Assembly (NCBI RefSeq): GCF_021532655.1
Contig: NZ_JAKGAS010000006.1
Coordinates: 186,001-250,000 of the forward strand
Length of the DNA: 64,000 bases
Origin: Paraglaciecola algarum
GTDB taxonomy: Bacteria; Pseudomonadota; Gammaproteobacteria; Enterobacterales; Alteromonadaceae
Reading direction: 5' to 3'
Shown: positions 1 through 9,183 of the stretch, piece by piece
Numbering within the stretch: position 1 is the first letter of the stretch
Layout: each line of letters opens with the position of its first letter
Notes under the pieces: generated by a model
What the model was told of the DNA's origin: nothing
The model's database searches: none
The model's input: only the letters and a program-made list of their open reading frames with translations
Translations under genes and position numbers: made by a program

Positions 1-101
1 ATATCGGCGTTAAATAGGCCAATGCCATATGCACCAGCGCCTATGATTAAGGCTGCGATTGAAGCGATTGAGTAAGACTTTGTTGGTGCTTGAATATTCA
101 T
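1..101 (-). CDS. YiaA/YiaB-like two-helix inner membrane protein (N-terminus only)
   Basis: Partial gene running off the left edge; only the first 33 codons are visible. The reading frame starts at the ATG at 101-99 and reads MNIQAPTKSYSIASIAALII, then GAGAYGIGLFNAD. The pattern of a short polar leader, a serine, one hydrophobic helix and a G-L-x-N-A-(D/E) ending resembles the start of the YiaA/YiaB two-helix family (Escherichia coli YiaA has GLWNAE at the matching point). It is probably a small inner membrane protein of unknown role. The similarity is from memory over a very short stretch, so the family call is tentative; the ORF itself is likely real because it is open to the window edge. 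Confidence 0.45.
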   Translation of the reverse strand, partial: MNIQAPTKSYSIASIAALIIGAGAYGIGLFNAD

Positions 102-181
102 AATGATCCCTTTGAATTAAATTGTTTAGATACTAGGTTAAGTAGAATGGCTTTTGTGAAATAGCTATCTGTAGTAAATAC

Positions 182-976
182 CTAAATAGCCACGGCTCGC
201 TGCGCTGAATAAAACTCTACCGCCTTGTGTACTAACTGGTATTTAGCTAAGTATCGATTGATTGAGCTAAAGGTTGCGGTTGCCACTTTTCTAGGATGAT
301 CTTTAGTTGTGACGTCTTTCATTAACATAGAGCCAAACATTAATTTTAAGGGATTAGTTTTCACTCTTTGTGGAGTGAAATGGGCTTTAGCATTGGCTTT
401 TAATTGCTTGATGTTTGTGGTTTGGTAAATGGCTGCATTCAACATATCTAAGGTATGTTCAGTACAGTTTTGAAAGCGGCTATTTAATGGATTAGCGATA
501 ACTGAATACTTAGGGTTATGTAACTTGGTATTTTTACCTTCTGCAATTAACTTGATTAAGCCTTGTTGAACTTCAGTTGTAGGAATAATGATCCCTGCCT
601 TTAATTGTTGTGCGCCCCAGAAAAAATCCACTGGGTAATCCATAATAAGTTCACTACGATTGGGTTTATCAGCGTTTTGGTACAAGTTATGAATGGCGTA
701 ACCTTGTACCGTTTCACCAGTCTCTAACTCAATATTAGAATATACAGCAATAGCGGTATGGGTGTATTTTATGCCTTTAGGTAGTTCTTTTTCGGGTCTG
801 CCTACGCGGGCAATGATAAACGCTCTGGCACCTTGGGCGGCTGCATATTTTTCCACGTCTTTGGCAAAGGTTTTGATTGTTTCAGGTTCAAATGTGGCTT
901 TTTCTGCACTTTGACTGCCAGCCCATGCGGTTGGTGATAACAACAATAAAACGACTATTATGGCTTCAATATTCAT
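182..976 (-). CDS. DUF2145 family exported protein
   Basis: A 264-residue protein with a clear Sec signal peptide (hydrophobic run at about residues 4-16, then SPTAWAGS, cleavage probably after AWA). The mature part looks like the DUF2145 family, whose members are exported and of unknown biochemical function. A single cysteine sits in the segment FQNCTEHTLDML near residue 170, within a region resembling the Cys/His core of NlpC/P60-like folds; that fold assignment is my inference. The start is supported by AAGGAA a few bases upstream of the ATG. It lies 73 bp downstream of the His-rich exported protein on the same strand and may be co-transcribed with it. Confidence 0.7.
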   Translation of the reverse strand: MNIEAIIVVLLLLSPTAWAGSQSAEKATFEPETIKTFAKDVEKYAAAQGARAFIIARVGRPEKELPKGIKYTHTAIAVYSNIELETGETVQGYAIHNLYQNADKPNRSELIMDYPVDFFWGAQQLKAGIIIPTTEVQQGLIKLIAEGKNTKLHNPKYSVIANPLNSRFQNCTEHTLDMLNAAIYQTTNIKQLKANAKAHFTPQRVKTNPLKLMFGSMLMKDVTTKDHPRKVATATFSSINRYLAKYQLVHKAVEFYSAQRAVAI

Positions 977-1049
977 CTGTTAGTTCCTTATTTACAGTTA
1001 GTTAGCAGGCAATGATTAACTTGCCTGCAGGCTTGATCAACAACATTTA

Positions 1050-1457
1050 TTAATGAAATTTTTGTTTGGTTTGAATAATGATCATTTGATCTGGTGTAGG
1101 ATCTGCTGTGATAGTGGTTTCGGTGATCACCAAAGGCGCATGTTTGTGCTGGTTGTGTTTTTGTTTATGGGAATGGTCATGACTACTATTTGAATCGACA
1201 ATTGCACTTCCTGTACTAAGGCTGGCTTCGCCTGCATTAACACTTGCCGCGCCAGCTACTACAGCCACACTTCCAGCTACAATTAAAGGCGCTGCAACTA
1301 CTACACTTGCGGCTTTTGCTGTAGACGTCACACCATGTCCCACGGCTAATGCTGAATGTTTACTGGCTTTGCCGCTGTGCTGCACTGAGTCAGCGGCGTT
1401 TACATGTAAAGTGCTTACCGTTAATCCTAATAATAAAACTATCTTAGTTAATTGCAT
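1050..1457 (-). CDS. Small exported His-rich protein, unknown function
   Basis: A 135-residue protein with a signal peptide (MQLTKIVLLLGLTVSTLHVNAAD, cleavage probably after VNA). The centre is very rich in Ala, Val and Gly (about residues 50-85) and could form a membrane-associated or low-complexity segment. It is followed by a histidine-rich stretch (DHSHKQKHNQHKHAP, about residues 93-107) typical of divalent-metal binding. AAAGGAAA before the ATG supports the start. I do not recognise the family. It is the first gene of a probable two-gene unit with the DUF2145 gene, and is divergent from the XRE-type regulator at 1603. Metal binding is inferred only from the histidines. Confidence 0.6.
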   Translation of the reverse strand: MQLTKIVLLLGLTVSTLHVNAADSVQHSGKASKHSALAVGHGVTSTAKAASVVVAAPLIVAGSVAVVAGAASVNAGEASLSTGSAIVDSNSSHDHSHKQKHNQHKHAPLVITETTITADPTPDQMIIIQTKQKFH

Positions 1458-1543
1458 GAGTATTTCCTTTTGGTTGAGAACGTGATCAAGACTAGATGTA
1501 GGTATTTAATATGTAAACAATGGAGATTTTTGTATACTGGAAT

Positions 1544-1577
1544 TACACTTTTGGTATAGTTAAAATATACTTTTGGT
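1544..1577 (+). promoter_or_regulatory. Direct repeats upstream of the XRE regulator
   Basis: Two near-identical 12-mers, TACACTTTTGGT (1544-1555) and TATACTTTTGGT (1566-1577), lie 22 bp apart start to start, about two helical turns. A shorter variant TATACTGG sits at 1533-1540. They lie in the divergent intergenic region 26 bp before the regulator start and could be binding sites for that regulator or part of a promoter. The role is inferred. Confidence 0.3.
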
Positions 1578-1602
1578 TGTTTTTTAAATGGAATAGAAAA
1601 AT

Positions 1603-2337
1603 ATGAGTCAAATTAAACAGGTGAATTTAGTTCTCAAACAACTATTACGACAGCATCAAATAACCTACAAAGAGATCGCTCGAAACTTAAATATGAGTGA
1701 AGCCAATATCAAACGTATTTTTTCTACCCAAAGTTTTACTTTGGCGCGTCTTGAACAAATTTGTGACATGTTAAAAATGAATTTGTCTGACCTGTTTGCT
1801 TTAGCGCAAAAACAAGTACAACAAATTAGTCAGTTAACGGTAGAGCAGGAGCAAGAGTTATTAGCCGACCCTAAATTGTTATTAATTGCGGTTTGTGTAC
1901 GTGATGCCTGGAAATTTGATGAAATTATTGATTACTACGACATTGATAAACTGGCCTGTATTCAATTATTAGCCAAGTTAGACAAACTAAAAATCATAGA
2001 ATTATTGCCCAATAATCATTTTCGTTCCCTTATCGCACAAGACTTTAGGTGGATCCCTGGTGGGCCATTAGAGCGTTTTATGGAGCAAGAGGTGATGGTT
2101 AAATTTATGGCGCCTAAACAAAATGAACAATGGAACTTTAGATTTTATTTACGGGGGCGTTACTCACAATCTTCTATCGATATTATTCAACGTAAACTTA
2201 ATCAATTAACTAAAGAAGCGGCTGTACTTAATCAAGAAGATGCAGACTTACCTTTAGATAAACGTCAGCACATTGGATTACTGATGGCTATGCGCCCATG
2301 GGAGCCATCTTTGTTTGAGAATATGCGTAGGCTCTAG
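1603..2337 (+). CDS. XRE-family helix-turn-helix transcriptional regulator
   Basis: A 244-residue cytoplasmic protein with an N-terminal Cro/C1-type helix-turn-helix at about residues 6-65: the segment TYKEIARNLNMSEANIKRIF gives the two helices, followed by LARLEQICDMLKMNLSDLF. The rest (residues 75-244) has no domain I recognise; it contains a predicted helical region and the segment RWIPGGPLERFMEQE, and may bind a ligand or form a dimer interface. It is transcribed away from the two exported proteins at 182-1457, so these or its own promoter are the simplest candidate targets. Confidence 0.8.
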   Translation: MSQIKQVNLVLKQLLRQHQITYKEIARNLNMSEANIKRIFSTQSFTLARLEQICDMLKMNLSDLFALAQKQVQQISQLTVEQEQELLADPKLLLIAVCVRDAWKFDEIIDYYDIDKLACIQLLAKLDKLKIIELLPNNHFRSLIAQDFRWIPGGPLERFMEQEVMVKFMAPKQNEQWNFRFYLRGRYSQSSIDIIQRKLNQLTKEAAVLNQEDADLPLDKRQHIGLLMAMRPWEPSLFENMRRL

Positions 2338-2368
2338 TTAACTGCGGGTAAATAAGCTAATGCTAATA

Positions 2369-2755
2369 TTAAATATTAGTGTGTGTTGGAGGTCTGTTAT
2401 GTGATTGAGGTGTACTTGACTGCGGTTTCATATGCTGACTAATACTAGACATTAAAGCTTTAGCTCGATAGAAAGCTTCTGTTTCAGGGTAGCTTTGCAT
2501 TAGGTACTGAATAGTACCGAAAGCATCAGTGTATTGCTCTAACTTCGCATAACTTTTAGCCTTTAGAAAAACTAAATTGGCTTTTTCTTCAGCGTTGTAT
2601 TCATAGGTGGATAGGGCGTAATTTGCTTTTCTGATTGATTTGGCGTATTCACCAGCGTTATACAATTTTTGTGAAATACTGGCTGCACTAGGTGCTAAAC
2701 TGCAGCCTACTTGTAAGAAACTTATAACTAAGAAGATTATTTTTACATTCTTCAA
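2369..2755 (-). CDS. Small TPR-like lipoprotein
   Basis: About 128 residues. The open frame extends to a TTG at 2773, but the TTG at 2755 has AAGGAAGT at good spacing and gives a clean lipoprotein signal (MKNVKIIFLVISFLQVGCS), so I prefer it. The Cys is preceded by Q-V-G rather than the usual L-A-G, so lipidation is likely but not certain. Residues about 30-105 have tetratricopeptide-like helical pairs (YNAGEYAKSIRKANYAL; LKAKSYAKLEQYTDAFGTI), as in small assembly or scaffold lipoproteins. The C-terminus is Ser/Pro/Thr-rich. It starts 41 bp after the cmoB stop and may be read with cmoB. Specific function is unknown. Confidence 0.6.
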   Translation of the reverse strand: MKNVKIIFLVISFLQVGCSLAPSAASISQKLYNAGEYAKSIRKANYALSTYEYNAEEKANLVFLKAKSYAKLEQYTDAFGTIQYLMQSYPETEAFYRAKALMSSISQHMKPQSSTPQSHNRPPTHTNI

Positions 2756-2795
2756 CTCAATACTTCCTTGCAAAATTTTGATAAAAATTAATGAA

Positions 2796-3776
2796 TTATA
2801 CTTGGGCCACTATTACAGCTCTGAGTGGAGCAGGGTAACCTTCAATGGTTTTGTTGTTATCTTCGGGATCAAGAAAGTCGACTAATGATTGACCATCCAT
2901 CCAATCAGTGGCTCTTTGTTCTTCGATTGAGGTTTGGTCTAAATCTACTACTTTTATATTTTTAAAGCCGACTCTTTGCATCCAAACGGTTAGCGCAGCG
3001 GTACTGGGTAAATACCAAACATTACGCATTTGGGCGTATCGCTCACCTGGCATAAATACTGTCGTTTCGTCACCTTCTACTACTAGTGTTTCAAGGATCA
3101 ATTCACCACCTTTACGTAGTTGGCTTTTTAGCTGATATAAAAAGTCTATAGGGCTACGTCTGTGGTACAAAACCCCCATGGAGAAAACAGTATCAAACGC
3201 TTTTAGTTCGGGGAGTTGTTCTACACCTACGGGCAATAAGTGAATATTGTGATTGTTAGGGGACGGGTTGAAATGTTTTAAGGCTTGGAATTGCATTAAG
3301 AATAGCTGAGAAGGATCGGCGCCCACTACCATTTTTGCATCTTCTCCCAACATACGCCACATGTGATAACCACTGCCACAACCTACATCTAATACATATC
3401 TATCTTTTAGTGAATGAATGTGAGGCTTTACTCGATCCCATTTCCAATCTGAACGCCATTCTGTGTCGATGTGAATACCATGCAAATCGAACGGGCCTTT
3501 GCGCCATGGAGCGAATTGTTTGAGCAAACCCGTGATGTGTTTTTGGGTATAGTCGTTGATATCCTCGACTTGTCCAAATTCAACTTTATTTTTCAACTCA
3601 ATCTTTGATGGCTGTGTTTTTGGCAGTTTGTCGAGTAATTTTACCCACTTATTGAAATCGCCATGGAGTTGCTCTTTTTGCCAATGGGCAATTTGTGCAG
3701 GTAACACTTCAAGCCAATGGCTTAACGGTGAATCAGCTATTTGTTTGTAAAAATCGTTAAACCAAGTGACAGCCAA
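2796..3776 (-). CDS. cmoB: tRNA U34 carboxymethyltransferase
   Basis: A 326-residue class I SAM-fold methyltransferase, the usual length for CmoB. CmoB transfers the carboxymethyl group from carboxy-S-adenosylmethionine (made by CmoA) to 5-hydroxyuridine at the wobble position of tRNA, giving cmo5U. The SAM-binding glycine motif is [17 protein letters not shown] (about residues 128-144), followed by the acidic motif [10 protein letters not shown] and the CmoB-typical [17 protein letters not shown]. The N-terminal helical region (1-110) includes [20 protein letters not shown], typical of the family. cmoA lies just upstream on the same strand, as expected for this pathway; the 180-bp gap contains a heptamer tandem repeat. 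Confidence 0.95.
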   Translation of the reverse strand: MAVTWFNDFYKQIADSPLSHWLEVLPAQIAHWQKEQLHGDFNKWVKLLDKLPKTQPSKIELKNKVEFGQVEDINDYTQKHITGLLKQFAPWRKGPFDLHGIHIDTEWRSDWKWDRVKPHIHSLKDRYVLDVGCGSGYHMWRMLGEDAKMVVGADPSQLFLMQFQALKHFNPSPNNHNIHLLPVGVEQLPELKAFDTVFSMGVLYHRRSPIDFLYQLKSQLRKGGELILETLVVEGDETTVFMPGERYAQMRNVWYLPSTAALTVWMQRVGFKNIKVVDLDQTSIEEQRATDWMDGQSLVDFLDPEDNNKTIEGYPAPLRAVIVAQV

Positions 3777-3901
3777 GTGGCCTCCTTAAAAGCAGCGGCG
3801 AAAAGTAAACCGTTATCTGCGAACTTCTAGCTAGAAGCAAAATAAATTTTAAAGTTGAGGTACTTTTGTTGACAATACTGCTTTGGATTACAAAATACTT
3901 T

Positions 3902-3956
<55 letters not shown>

Positions 3957-3957
<1 letters not shown>

Positions 3958-4688
3958 TAGCTCTTTATCGCGACCATAGATGCAAAGTTAAAACAGGTGA
4001 ACCAACGCACTACATCTGAAAATCCAGCAGTAGTTATACGAGTTTGATGTTGTTCAAAGGTATCTGTGAGCATCACGTCTTCTAATGCGCTGCGTTTTTG
4101 GCTGATCTCTAGTTCACTGTAGCCATTACGTCTTTTAAATTCATGATGAAGGTCAATTAATAATTCATTGCCTTGCTGGCTGTCGTGCTTAAGCTTTTCA
4201 GAAAGGATCAATATTCCCCCTGGGTTTAAGCCAGCATAAATTTTGGCAATGATATCGTCTCTTTCTTCCGGCGGGATAAACTGCAGGGTGAAATTCATGA
4301 TCACACAGGAAGCATTGGATATGTCCACATTTTGTAAATCGTCGCAAATAACTTGGATAGGGGTTGCAGACTTAAAAGCTTGAACGTGAAGTTGGCAGCG
4401 CTTAACCATAGCCTCTGAGTTATCTATGGCCTTAATTTCACAGTTTTTGGCTTGGATATATTTACTAGCAGCTAAACTTGCCGCACCTAAAGCACTGCCT
4501 AAGTCGTAAATCACACTATTATCTGTGGCATAAGTTCCACATAATTGGCCTATAGCATCAACAATAGTGTTATAACCAGGCACTGACCTTTGGATCATAT
4601 CTGGGAAGACTTCAGCTACGTTTTGATCAAATCTAAACGAACCCACTTGTTGAGGCTGAGAATAGATCGCATCTTTACCTGTGTTCAT
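3957..4688 (-). CDS. cmoA: Carboxy-S-adenosyl-L-methionine synthase
   Basis: CmoA converts SAM and prephenate into carboxy-SAM, the donor used by CmoB. The frame stays open to 4748 (263 residues), but E. coli CmoA aligns from about residue 21 here (MNTGKDAIYSQ), giving 243 residues versus 247 in E. coli, so I place the start at 4688. Family signatures are plain: FDQNVAEVFPDMIQRSVPGY near the N-terminus, the SAM/prephenate site VIYDLGSALGAASLAA, the acidic IKAIDNSEAMVKRC, NFTLQFIPPEERDDI, and FKRRNGYSELEISQKRSAL. It is the first gene of the cmoA-cmoB pair. The upstream side carries a palindromic-ended repeat element. Confidence 0.95.
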
Positions 4689-4758
4689 ATAAATTACAAT
4701 AGCCTGTCTTAAAATTGGCGGCAATTCTACCTGTGGCAAATTTTGCAATCAAGGTGTT

Positions 4759-5036
4759 ATACCAATCCATCTTGATATGTAGTCACTCAGCGAGAGTTTA
4801 AAAGGGTTTAATCAAGGCGCATGATTGATAGCTTTTTATTAAAATCACCTAGTTCTCTTTCGAGGTCATGCAACATAGAGTAAACCCTTTTAAAGCTCGC
4901 CTGAAAGGAATGCCCCAGCAGGTTTTGTTTTGCGTTCTCGCTATTTGAAAGGGAACAACCATTACTGCACAGCGACGCCTTTATCAAAATCCGCTGGATG
5001 CATTCTGAGTGAACATATATAAAGGTGGATTGGTAT
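4759..5036 (+). repeat. MITE-like palindromic-ended element, copy 1
   Basis: A 278-bp non-coding element bounded by ATACCAATCC at the left and GGATTGGTAT at the right. Inside these, GTAGTCACTCAG on the left is mirrored by CTGAGTGA on the right, so the terminal inverted repeats are about 30 bp with a variable middle. A second copy in the opposite orientation is at 51132-51429; the two share most of their interior, including GCGCATGAT, TCGAGGTCATGCAAC, AAAGGAATGCCCCAG and CCATTACTGCACAGCGACGCC-like blocks. There is no coding potential beyond short chance ORFs. It fills the space between cmoA and acs. Confidence 0.9.
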
Positions 5037-5133
5037 CACTTTGATTGTTGCAAACAGGTTTTTACTCTTATACCTTATGTGTCAAATATTTTGTTTACAT
5101 AATAATAAAAAGTTACCTAAAGGAATTTACATC

Positions 5134-7077
5134 ATGTCATCTAATCTCTTTCCTGTTGCTCAATCAATCGCACAAAACGCTCATGCAGACAAAGTCGAAT
5201 ATGAAAGGCTTTATCAATGGTCAATAAGTGCCCCAGATGAATTTTGGGCCGAGCAAGGTAAACGCATTGATTGGATTAAACCTTTTAGCCAAATTTGTGA
5301 CAGTAATTTTTCTAAAGATGAGGCCAGTATTAAATGGTTTGCTGATGGGCAGCTCAATGCGAGTTATAACTGTATTGATCGCCACATGAAAAGGGACCCT
5401 GAACGCACTGCCATTATTTGGGAAGGGGACGAGCCAGATTGGCATAAGCACATTAGTTATCGCGAACTACATGACCAAGTGTGCAAAATTGCCAATGGCT
5501 TAAAAAGATTAGGGGTGACTAAGGGTGATAGAGTCATTATCTATATGCCTATGGTACCTGAGGCTGCCTATGCAATGTTAGCTTGTGCTCGTATTGGCGC
5601 CATTCATTCGGTTATATTTGGCGGATTTTCGCCCAACGCCATTGCTGATCGTATTCAAGATTGCGCTGCAAAAGTGGTGATTACTTCAAATGAAGGTCGC
5701 CGAGGTGGTAGCAAGGTGCCCTTAAAAGCGAATGTTGATAAAGCTTTGTTAAAAGAATCAACTAAGTGTATTGAAAATGTCATCGTGTATAAACATACCG
5801 AAAGTGCCATAGACTGGGTCGAAGGTCGGGATATTTGGTGGCACGAGTTAGCTGAGCAATGTGAACCAGTATGTCAACCTGAGCCAATGAATGCTGAAGA
5901 TCCTTTATTTATTTTGTACACATCTGGCTCTACAGGCACGCCAAAAGGAGTGGTACATACCACTGGTGGTTACATGGTTTACGCCTCGCTTACCCATGAA
6001 TATGTGTTTGATTACAAACCTGAAGATATTTACTGGTGTGCAGCAGACGTAGGGTGGATCACGGGCCACACTTATATTGTGTATGGCCCACTTGCTAATG
6101 GCGCCACTACCTTAATGTTTGAGGGCATACCTACTTATCCAGATATTAATCGTATGAGCCAAGTGGTAGACAAACATAAGGTTAATATTTTATATACCGC
6201 TCCTACGGCTATTCGAGCGCTAATGGCCAAAGGAGATGAGCCCATAAAAGGTACCAGTAGAGAAAGTTTACGTATTATGGGCAGTGTAGGGGAGCCAATC
6301 AATCCTGAAGCTTGGCACTGGTATCATGAAAAAATTGGCAACAGTAGATGTCCAATTGTTGATACTTGGTGGCAAACCGAAACTGGCGGTATCATGGTCA
6401 CCCCATTACCTGGTGCCACAGATTTAAAGCCTGGCTCAGCGTCAAAGCCATTTTTTGGGGTGAAACCAGCGCTGGTTTCCAGTGAAGGCGAAATCTTAAC
6501 AGGAGCAGTTGACGGTAATTTAGTGATCACCGGATCTTGGCCAGGCCAAGCTAGAAGTGTTTGGGGGGATCACGAACGATATAAACAAACTTATTTTAGT
6601 ACATACGAAAACATGTATTTTACTGGCGATGGTGCTAGGCGTGATGAAGATGGATATTATTGGATCACCGGAAGAGTAGACGATGTGCTTAATGTGTCTG
6701 GACATAGGTTGGGTACCGCAGAGATAGAAAGCTCATTAGTGGCTCATCCTTCGGTAGCTGAAGCTGCAGTAGTGGGATATCCCCATGACATTAAGGGGCA
6801 AGGGATTTATGTTTATGTATTACCAACAGACGGTATTGAGGTTTCGTTAGATTTAACCATAGAAGTAAGAAAGTGGGTAAGAGAAGATTTAAGTCCCATT
6901 GCTTGTCCAGATTTTATTCAATGGACCCATGGTTTGCCAAAAACACGATCAGGTAAAATTATGCGTAGAATTTTGCGTAAAATAGCGGCTAATGAACATG
7001 ATCAATTAGGTGATACCTCTACTCTGGCCGATCCCAGTGTGGTCGATGCTTTGATTGAACATAGGCTAAATAGGTAA
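5134..7077 (+). CDS. acs: Acetyl-CoA synthetase (acetate-CoA ligase), copy 1
   Basis: A 647-residue AMP-forming ligase that activates acetate to acetyl-CoA through acetyl-AMP. The frame is open from 5041, but AAAGGAA directly before the ATG at 5134 and the usual family length (about 650) fix the start there. Visible motifs: the P-loop-like [45 protein letters not shown], the hinge [20 protein letters not shown], and the C-terminal catalytic and acetylation lysine in [18 protein letters not shown] LuxR-type response regulator follows 123 bp downstream. A second, closely related Acs is encoded at 26306-28249. Confidence 0.96.
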   Translation: MSSNLFPVAQSIAQNAHADKVEYERLYQWSISAPDEFWAEQGKRIDWIKPFSQICDSNFSKDEASIKWFADGQLNASYNCIDRHMKRDPERTAIIWEGDEPDWHKHISYRELHDQVCKIANGLKRLGVTKGDRVIIYMPMVPEAAYAMLACARIGAIHSVIFGGFSPNAIADRIQDCAAKVVITSNEGRRGGSKVPLKANVDKALLKESTKCIENVIVYKHTESAIDWVEGRDIWWHELAEQCEPVCQPEPMNAEDPLFILYTSGSTGTPKGVVHTTGGYMVYASLTHEYVFDYKPEDIYWCAADVGWITGHTYIVYGPLANGATTLMFEGIPTYPDINRMSQVVDKHKVNILYTAPTAIRALMAKGDEPIKGTSRESLRIMGSVGEPINPEAWHWYHEKIGNSRCPIVDTWWQTETGGIMVTPLPGATDLKPGSASKPFFGVKPALVSSEGEILTGAVDGNLVITGSWPGQARSVWGDHERYKQTYFSTYENMYFTGDGARRDEDGYYWITGRVDDVLNVSGHRLGTAEIESSLVAHPSVAEAAVVGYPHDIKGQGIYVYVLPTDGIEVSLDLTIEVRKWVREDLSPIACPDFIQWTHGLPKTRSGKIMRRILRKIAANEHDQLGDTSTLADPSVVDALIEHRLNR

Positions 7078-7112
7078 ATTTTAAAGTTCTTTATAAATTA
7101 GTGGTATTTTTT

Positions 7113-7146
7113 CACATTGAAGGTTTAGAGTTTTACCTTCAATGTG
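7113..7146. terminator. Hairpin after acs
   Basis: A perfect 12-bp stem, CACATTGAAGGT pairing with ACCTTCAATGTG around a 10-base loop, 36 bp after the acs stop. No long T-run follows on the plus strand, so it may act as an attenuator or mRNA-stabilising hairpin rather than a strong terminator. Confidence 0.55.
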
Positions 7147-7200
7147 TTAGCTTAGACTAAAGTATTACAACTAGCATAGTGTTTATAGAGAGTAATGTGA

Positions 7201-7845
7201 ATGACAAAATTTTTAATCTCAGATGACCACCCTTTGTTTAGGGAAGCCTTGATTGGTGCATTAAGGCCATTATTTAAAGATGCTGAGATCATAGAATCTG
7301 ATAACTTTGATTCAACCATTCAAGCAATTGAGAGCAACCCTGATATTTCCCTTATTTTATTAGATTTAAATATGCCTGGATGCGAAAACTACTATGGTTT
7401 AACCACAGTAACAGAAGGCTTTTCGAATATTCCAGTCGCAGTGATTTCAGCCAATGATTCTATTGCTGTTGTGTCTAATGTGATGGCATTAGGCGCTAAA
7501 GGTTTTATTCCAAAAGCAACACCTACCCAGGTTATAGCCAAAGCCTTACATCAAATAATGCAAGGTCAAACTTGGTTGCCAGAGGGTATGCAACAACAAA
7601 TTGATGAGCAAGATACGGGTATTGATTTGTTAAAATTATTATCTGAACTTACCCCTAAACAACAGGAAGTGTTAAAGCTTGTGCAAAATGGCATGTTAAA
7701 TAAACAAATCGCTTTTGATTTGAATATTACAGAGGCAACGGTAAAAGCACACATAAGCGCGATCTTGAAGAAACTTGGGGTAAATACCCGTACTCAAGTT
7801 GTACTTCTGTTACAACAATATGCTGAAAAGCATAATAGCTATTAA
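7201..7845 (+). CDS. LuxR/NarL-type response regulator (CrbR/ErdR-like)
   Basis: A 214-residue two-component response regulator. The N-terminal receiver domain (about 1-120) has the acidic pair in ISDDHPLF, the phospho-acceptor Asp in LILLDLNMPG (about residue 58), and the conserved Lys in GFIPKATP. The C-terminal LuxR-type helix-turn-helix (about 150-210) reads LTPKQQEVLKLVQNGMLNK, then TEATVKAHISAILKKLGVNTRTQ. Regulators of this kind next to acs in gammaproteobacteria (CrbR in Vibrio, ErdR in Pseudomonas) activate acetate or alcohol metabolism with a remote CrbS-type sensor kinase. The neighbouring acs makes this the likely role; no kinase gene is present in the window. Confidence 0.85.
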   Translation: MTKFLISDDHPLFREALIGALRPLFKDAEIIESDNFDSTIQAIESNPDISLILLDLNMPGCENYYGLTTVTEGFSNIPVAVISANDSIAVVSNVMALGAKGFIPKATPTQVIAKALHQIMQGQTWLPEGMQQQIDEQDTGIDLLKLLSELTPKQQEVLKLVQNGMLNKQIAFDLNITEATVKAHISAILKKLGVNTRTQVVLLLQQYAEKHNSY

Positions 7846-8026
7846 TCAAATAAACTTTATTAAGCCGATTGATACTATACCAATTACAGTATTTGTTACC
7901 AATTGAGAATGGATTTATTAATTGTTTGGTTATAAGAAACTCGCCAATAGCTCCTGTTGGCGATTGATCAATTATTTAGCTGGTTTTGCAAACTTGAGTT
8001 AGCACAACTACGCTCCGCTTATTTAC

Positions 8027-8262
8027 TTAACCTCAGTTCTGCATAAGAAATGTCGTAAAAAATATACTTTCTCTATTTTATTCAATAGGTTAACCGAAAT
8101 ATCAAGTGTCCAGCAGATCAAAGTAAGGGCAAGAGCAGAAATTTTTGTCCCTATAAAGGCGCTCTGAATGTTGTATAGTCATTCTAAAGCCATTTAGAGC
8201 AACGCCTATAGGGACAAAAAAGAGCCATTTTGCAGGCGTTGCTTATCTGGGACTGAGGTTAA
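8027..8262. repeat. Second palindromic-ended element (MITE-like), between the response regulator and alpha-E gene
   Basis: A 236-bp non-coding segment with 21-bp imperfect terminal inverted repeats: 8027-8047 begins TTAACCTCAGT and ends ATAAG; 8242-8262 is its near reverse complement (17 of 21 match), ending ACTGAGGTTAA. Nested inside is a second inverted repeat, TTTTTGTCCCTATAAAGGCG (8142-8161) against CGCCTATAGGGACAAAAA (8203-8220). The right end abuts the alpha-E stop codon at 8263. The sequence between 7846 and 8027 holds nothing I recognise apart from an ATACCAATT motif near 7875. Only one copy occurs in the window, so mobility is inferred from structure. Confidence 0.6.
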
Positions 8263-9183
8263 TTACACTAAAAAATATTGTTTGGCTAACTCTGAATGAA
8301 TGTCTGCCAAGTCTATTTGTAGTTCATCAATGTATTCGTGTAATACTTTTCCTTTTAAAGCATCAATATCTTGTTTATGCAAATCATCAATACTGTGATC
8401 TATATGTTTTAACATTTCAGTATTGTTAGGTAATGTACTGACTAAACCTTTTAACTCGTTCAAACAAAAAGTAATGGCTCTTGGAAATGCTTTACTAAGT
8501 AACATGAATTCAAGTATGTTTTCAGCCTTAATCCGTATTCCCATTTCTTGACGGTACATTTGGTAAGCACTAAGAGAGCGTAACACACTCATCCATTGAA
8601 TATTTTCAAATGGTAAGTCTTCTGGCATATCGCGCATTGTTGCTGAACGAACATCCATTATCCTAGTTGTCATATCTGCTCGTTCAAGTAGTGAACCAAA
8701 ACGAATAAATGTAAAACCTTCGTTATGACTTATAGTGGCATCTAATATACCGAATACCATTAATGCCGAGTCAATTACGTGACTTAAATGCCTGTAACGA
8801 TGGCGTTTATTAATAAGCTCGACATCATGCTCTTTCACGTATAGATAGAGTGAGTTAATACTTTCCCATACTTGACGGGGTACTACTTCTCGTACAGTCC
8901 GTGTATTTTCTCTTGCTGCGGATAGGGAATTTAAAAGTGACGAGGGATTATTTTTGTCAATGGTCATATAGGTTAGGACATTTTTTTCAGTAAAATCTGA
9001 ATAATGTTCAAGATAATTTTCATGACTACCAATAATATGTATAAGTGGCTCCCAGCCTGGTGATACTCCTTTAGGCAAATCCATCAGTAATAAATTATTG
9101 ACGTTGACTAAGCGAGCAATGTTTTCAGCACGTTCAACATTACGCGCCATCCAATATAAGGTTTCTGCAACACGTGACAACAT
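8263..9183 (-). CDS. Alpha-E domain protein (COG2307)
   Basis: A 306-residue all-helical protein of the alpha-E family, starting with the typical MLSRVAETLYWMARNVERAENIARL. Repeated E-R or R-A-E-x-x-x-R motifs (FGSLLERADMTTRIMDVR near residue 165) are family hallmarks. Function is unknown; the family is almost always found with circularly permuted ATP-grasp and transglutaminase proteins, and is thought to act in a peptide-ligation or modification system. Its ATG overlaps the stop codon of the upstream ATP-grasp gene by one base (TAATG), which indicates translational coupling. It is the last gene of the five-gene operon. Confidence 0.9.
   Translation of the reverse strand: MLSRVAETLYWMARNVERAENIARLVNVNNLLLMDLPKGVSPGWEPLIHIIGSHENYLEHYSDFTEKNVLTYMTIDKNNPSSLLNSLSAARENTRTVREVVPRQVWESINSLYLYVKEHDVELINKRHRYRHLSHVIDSALMVFGILDATISHNEGFTFIRFGSLLERADMTTRIMDVRSATMRDMPEDLPFENIQWMSVLRSLSAYQMYRQEMGIRIKAENILEFMLLSKAFPRAITFCLNELKGLVSTLPNNTEMLKHIDHSIDDLHKQDIDALKGKVLHEYIDELQIDLADIHSELAKQYFLV

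Noticed and set aside
5041-5133. N-terminal extension of acs copy 1 from a TTG
   Set aside because: It begins at the edge of the repeat element, lacks a ribosome site and is not part of the family; the ATG at 5134 has AAAGGAA.
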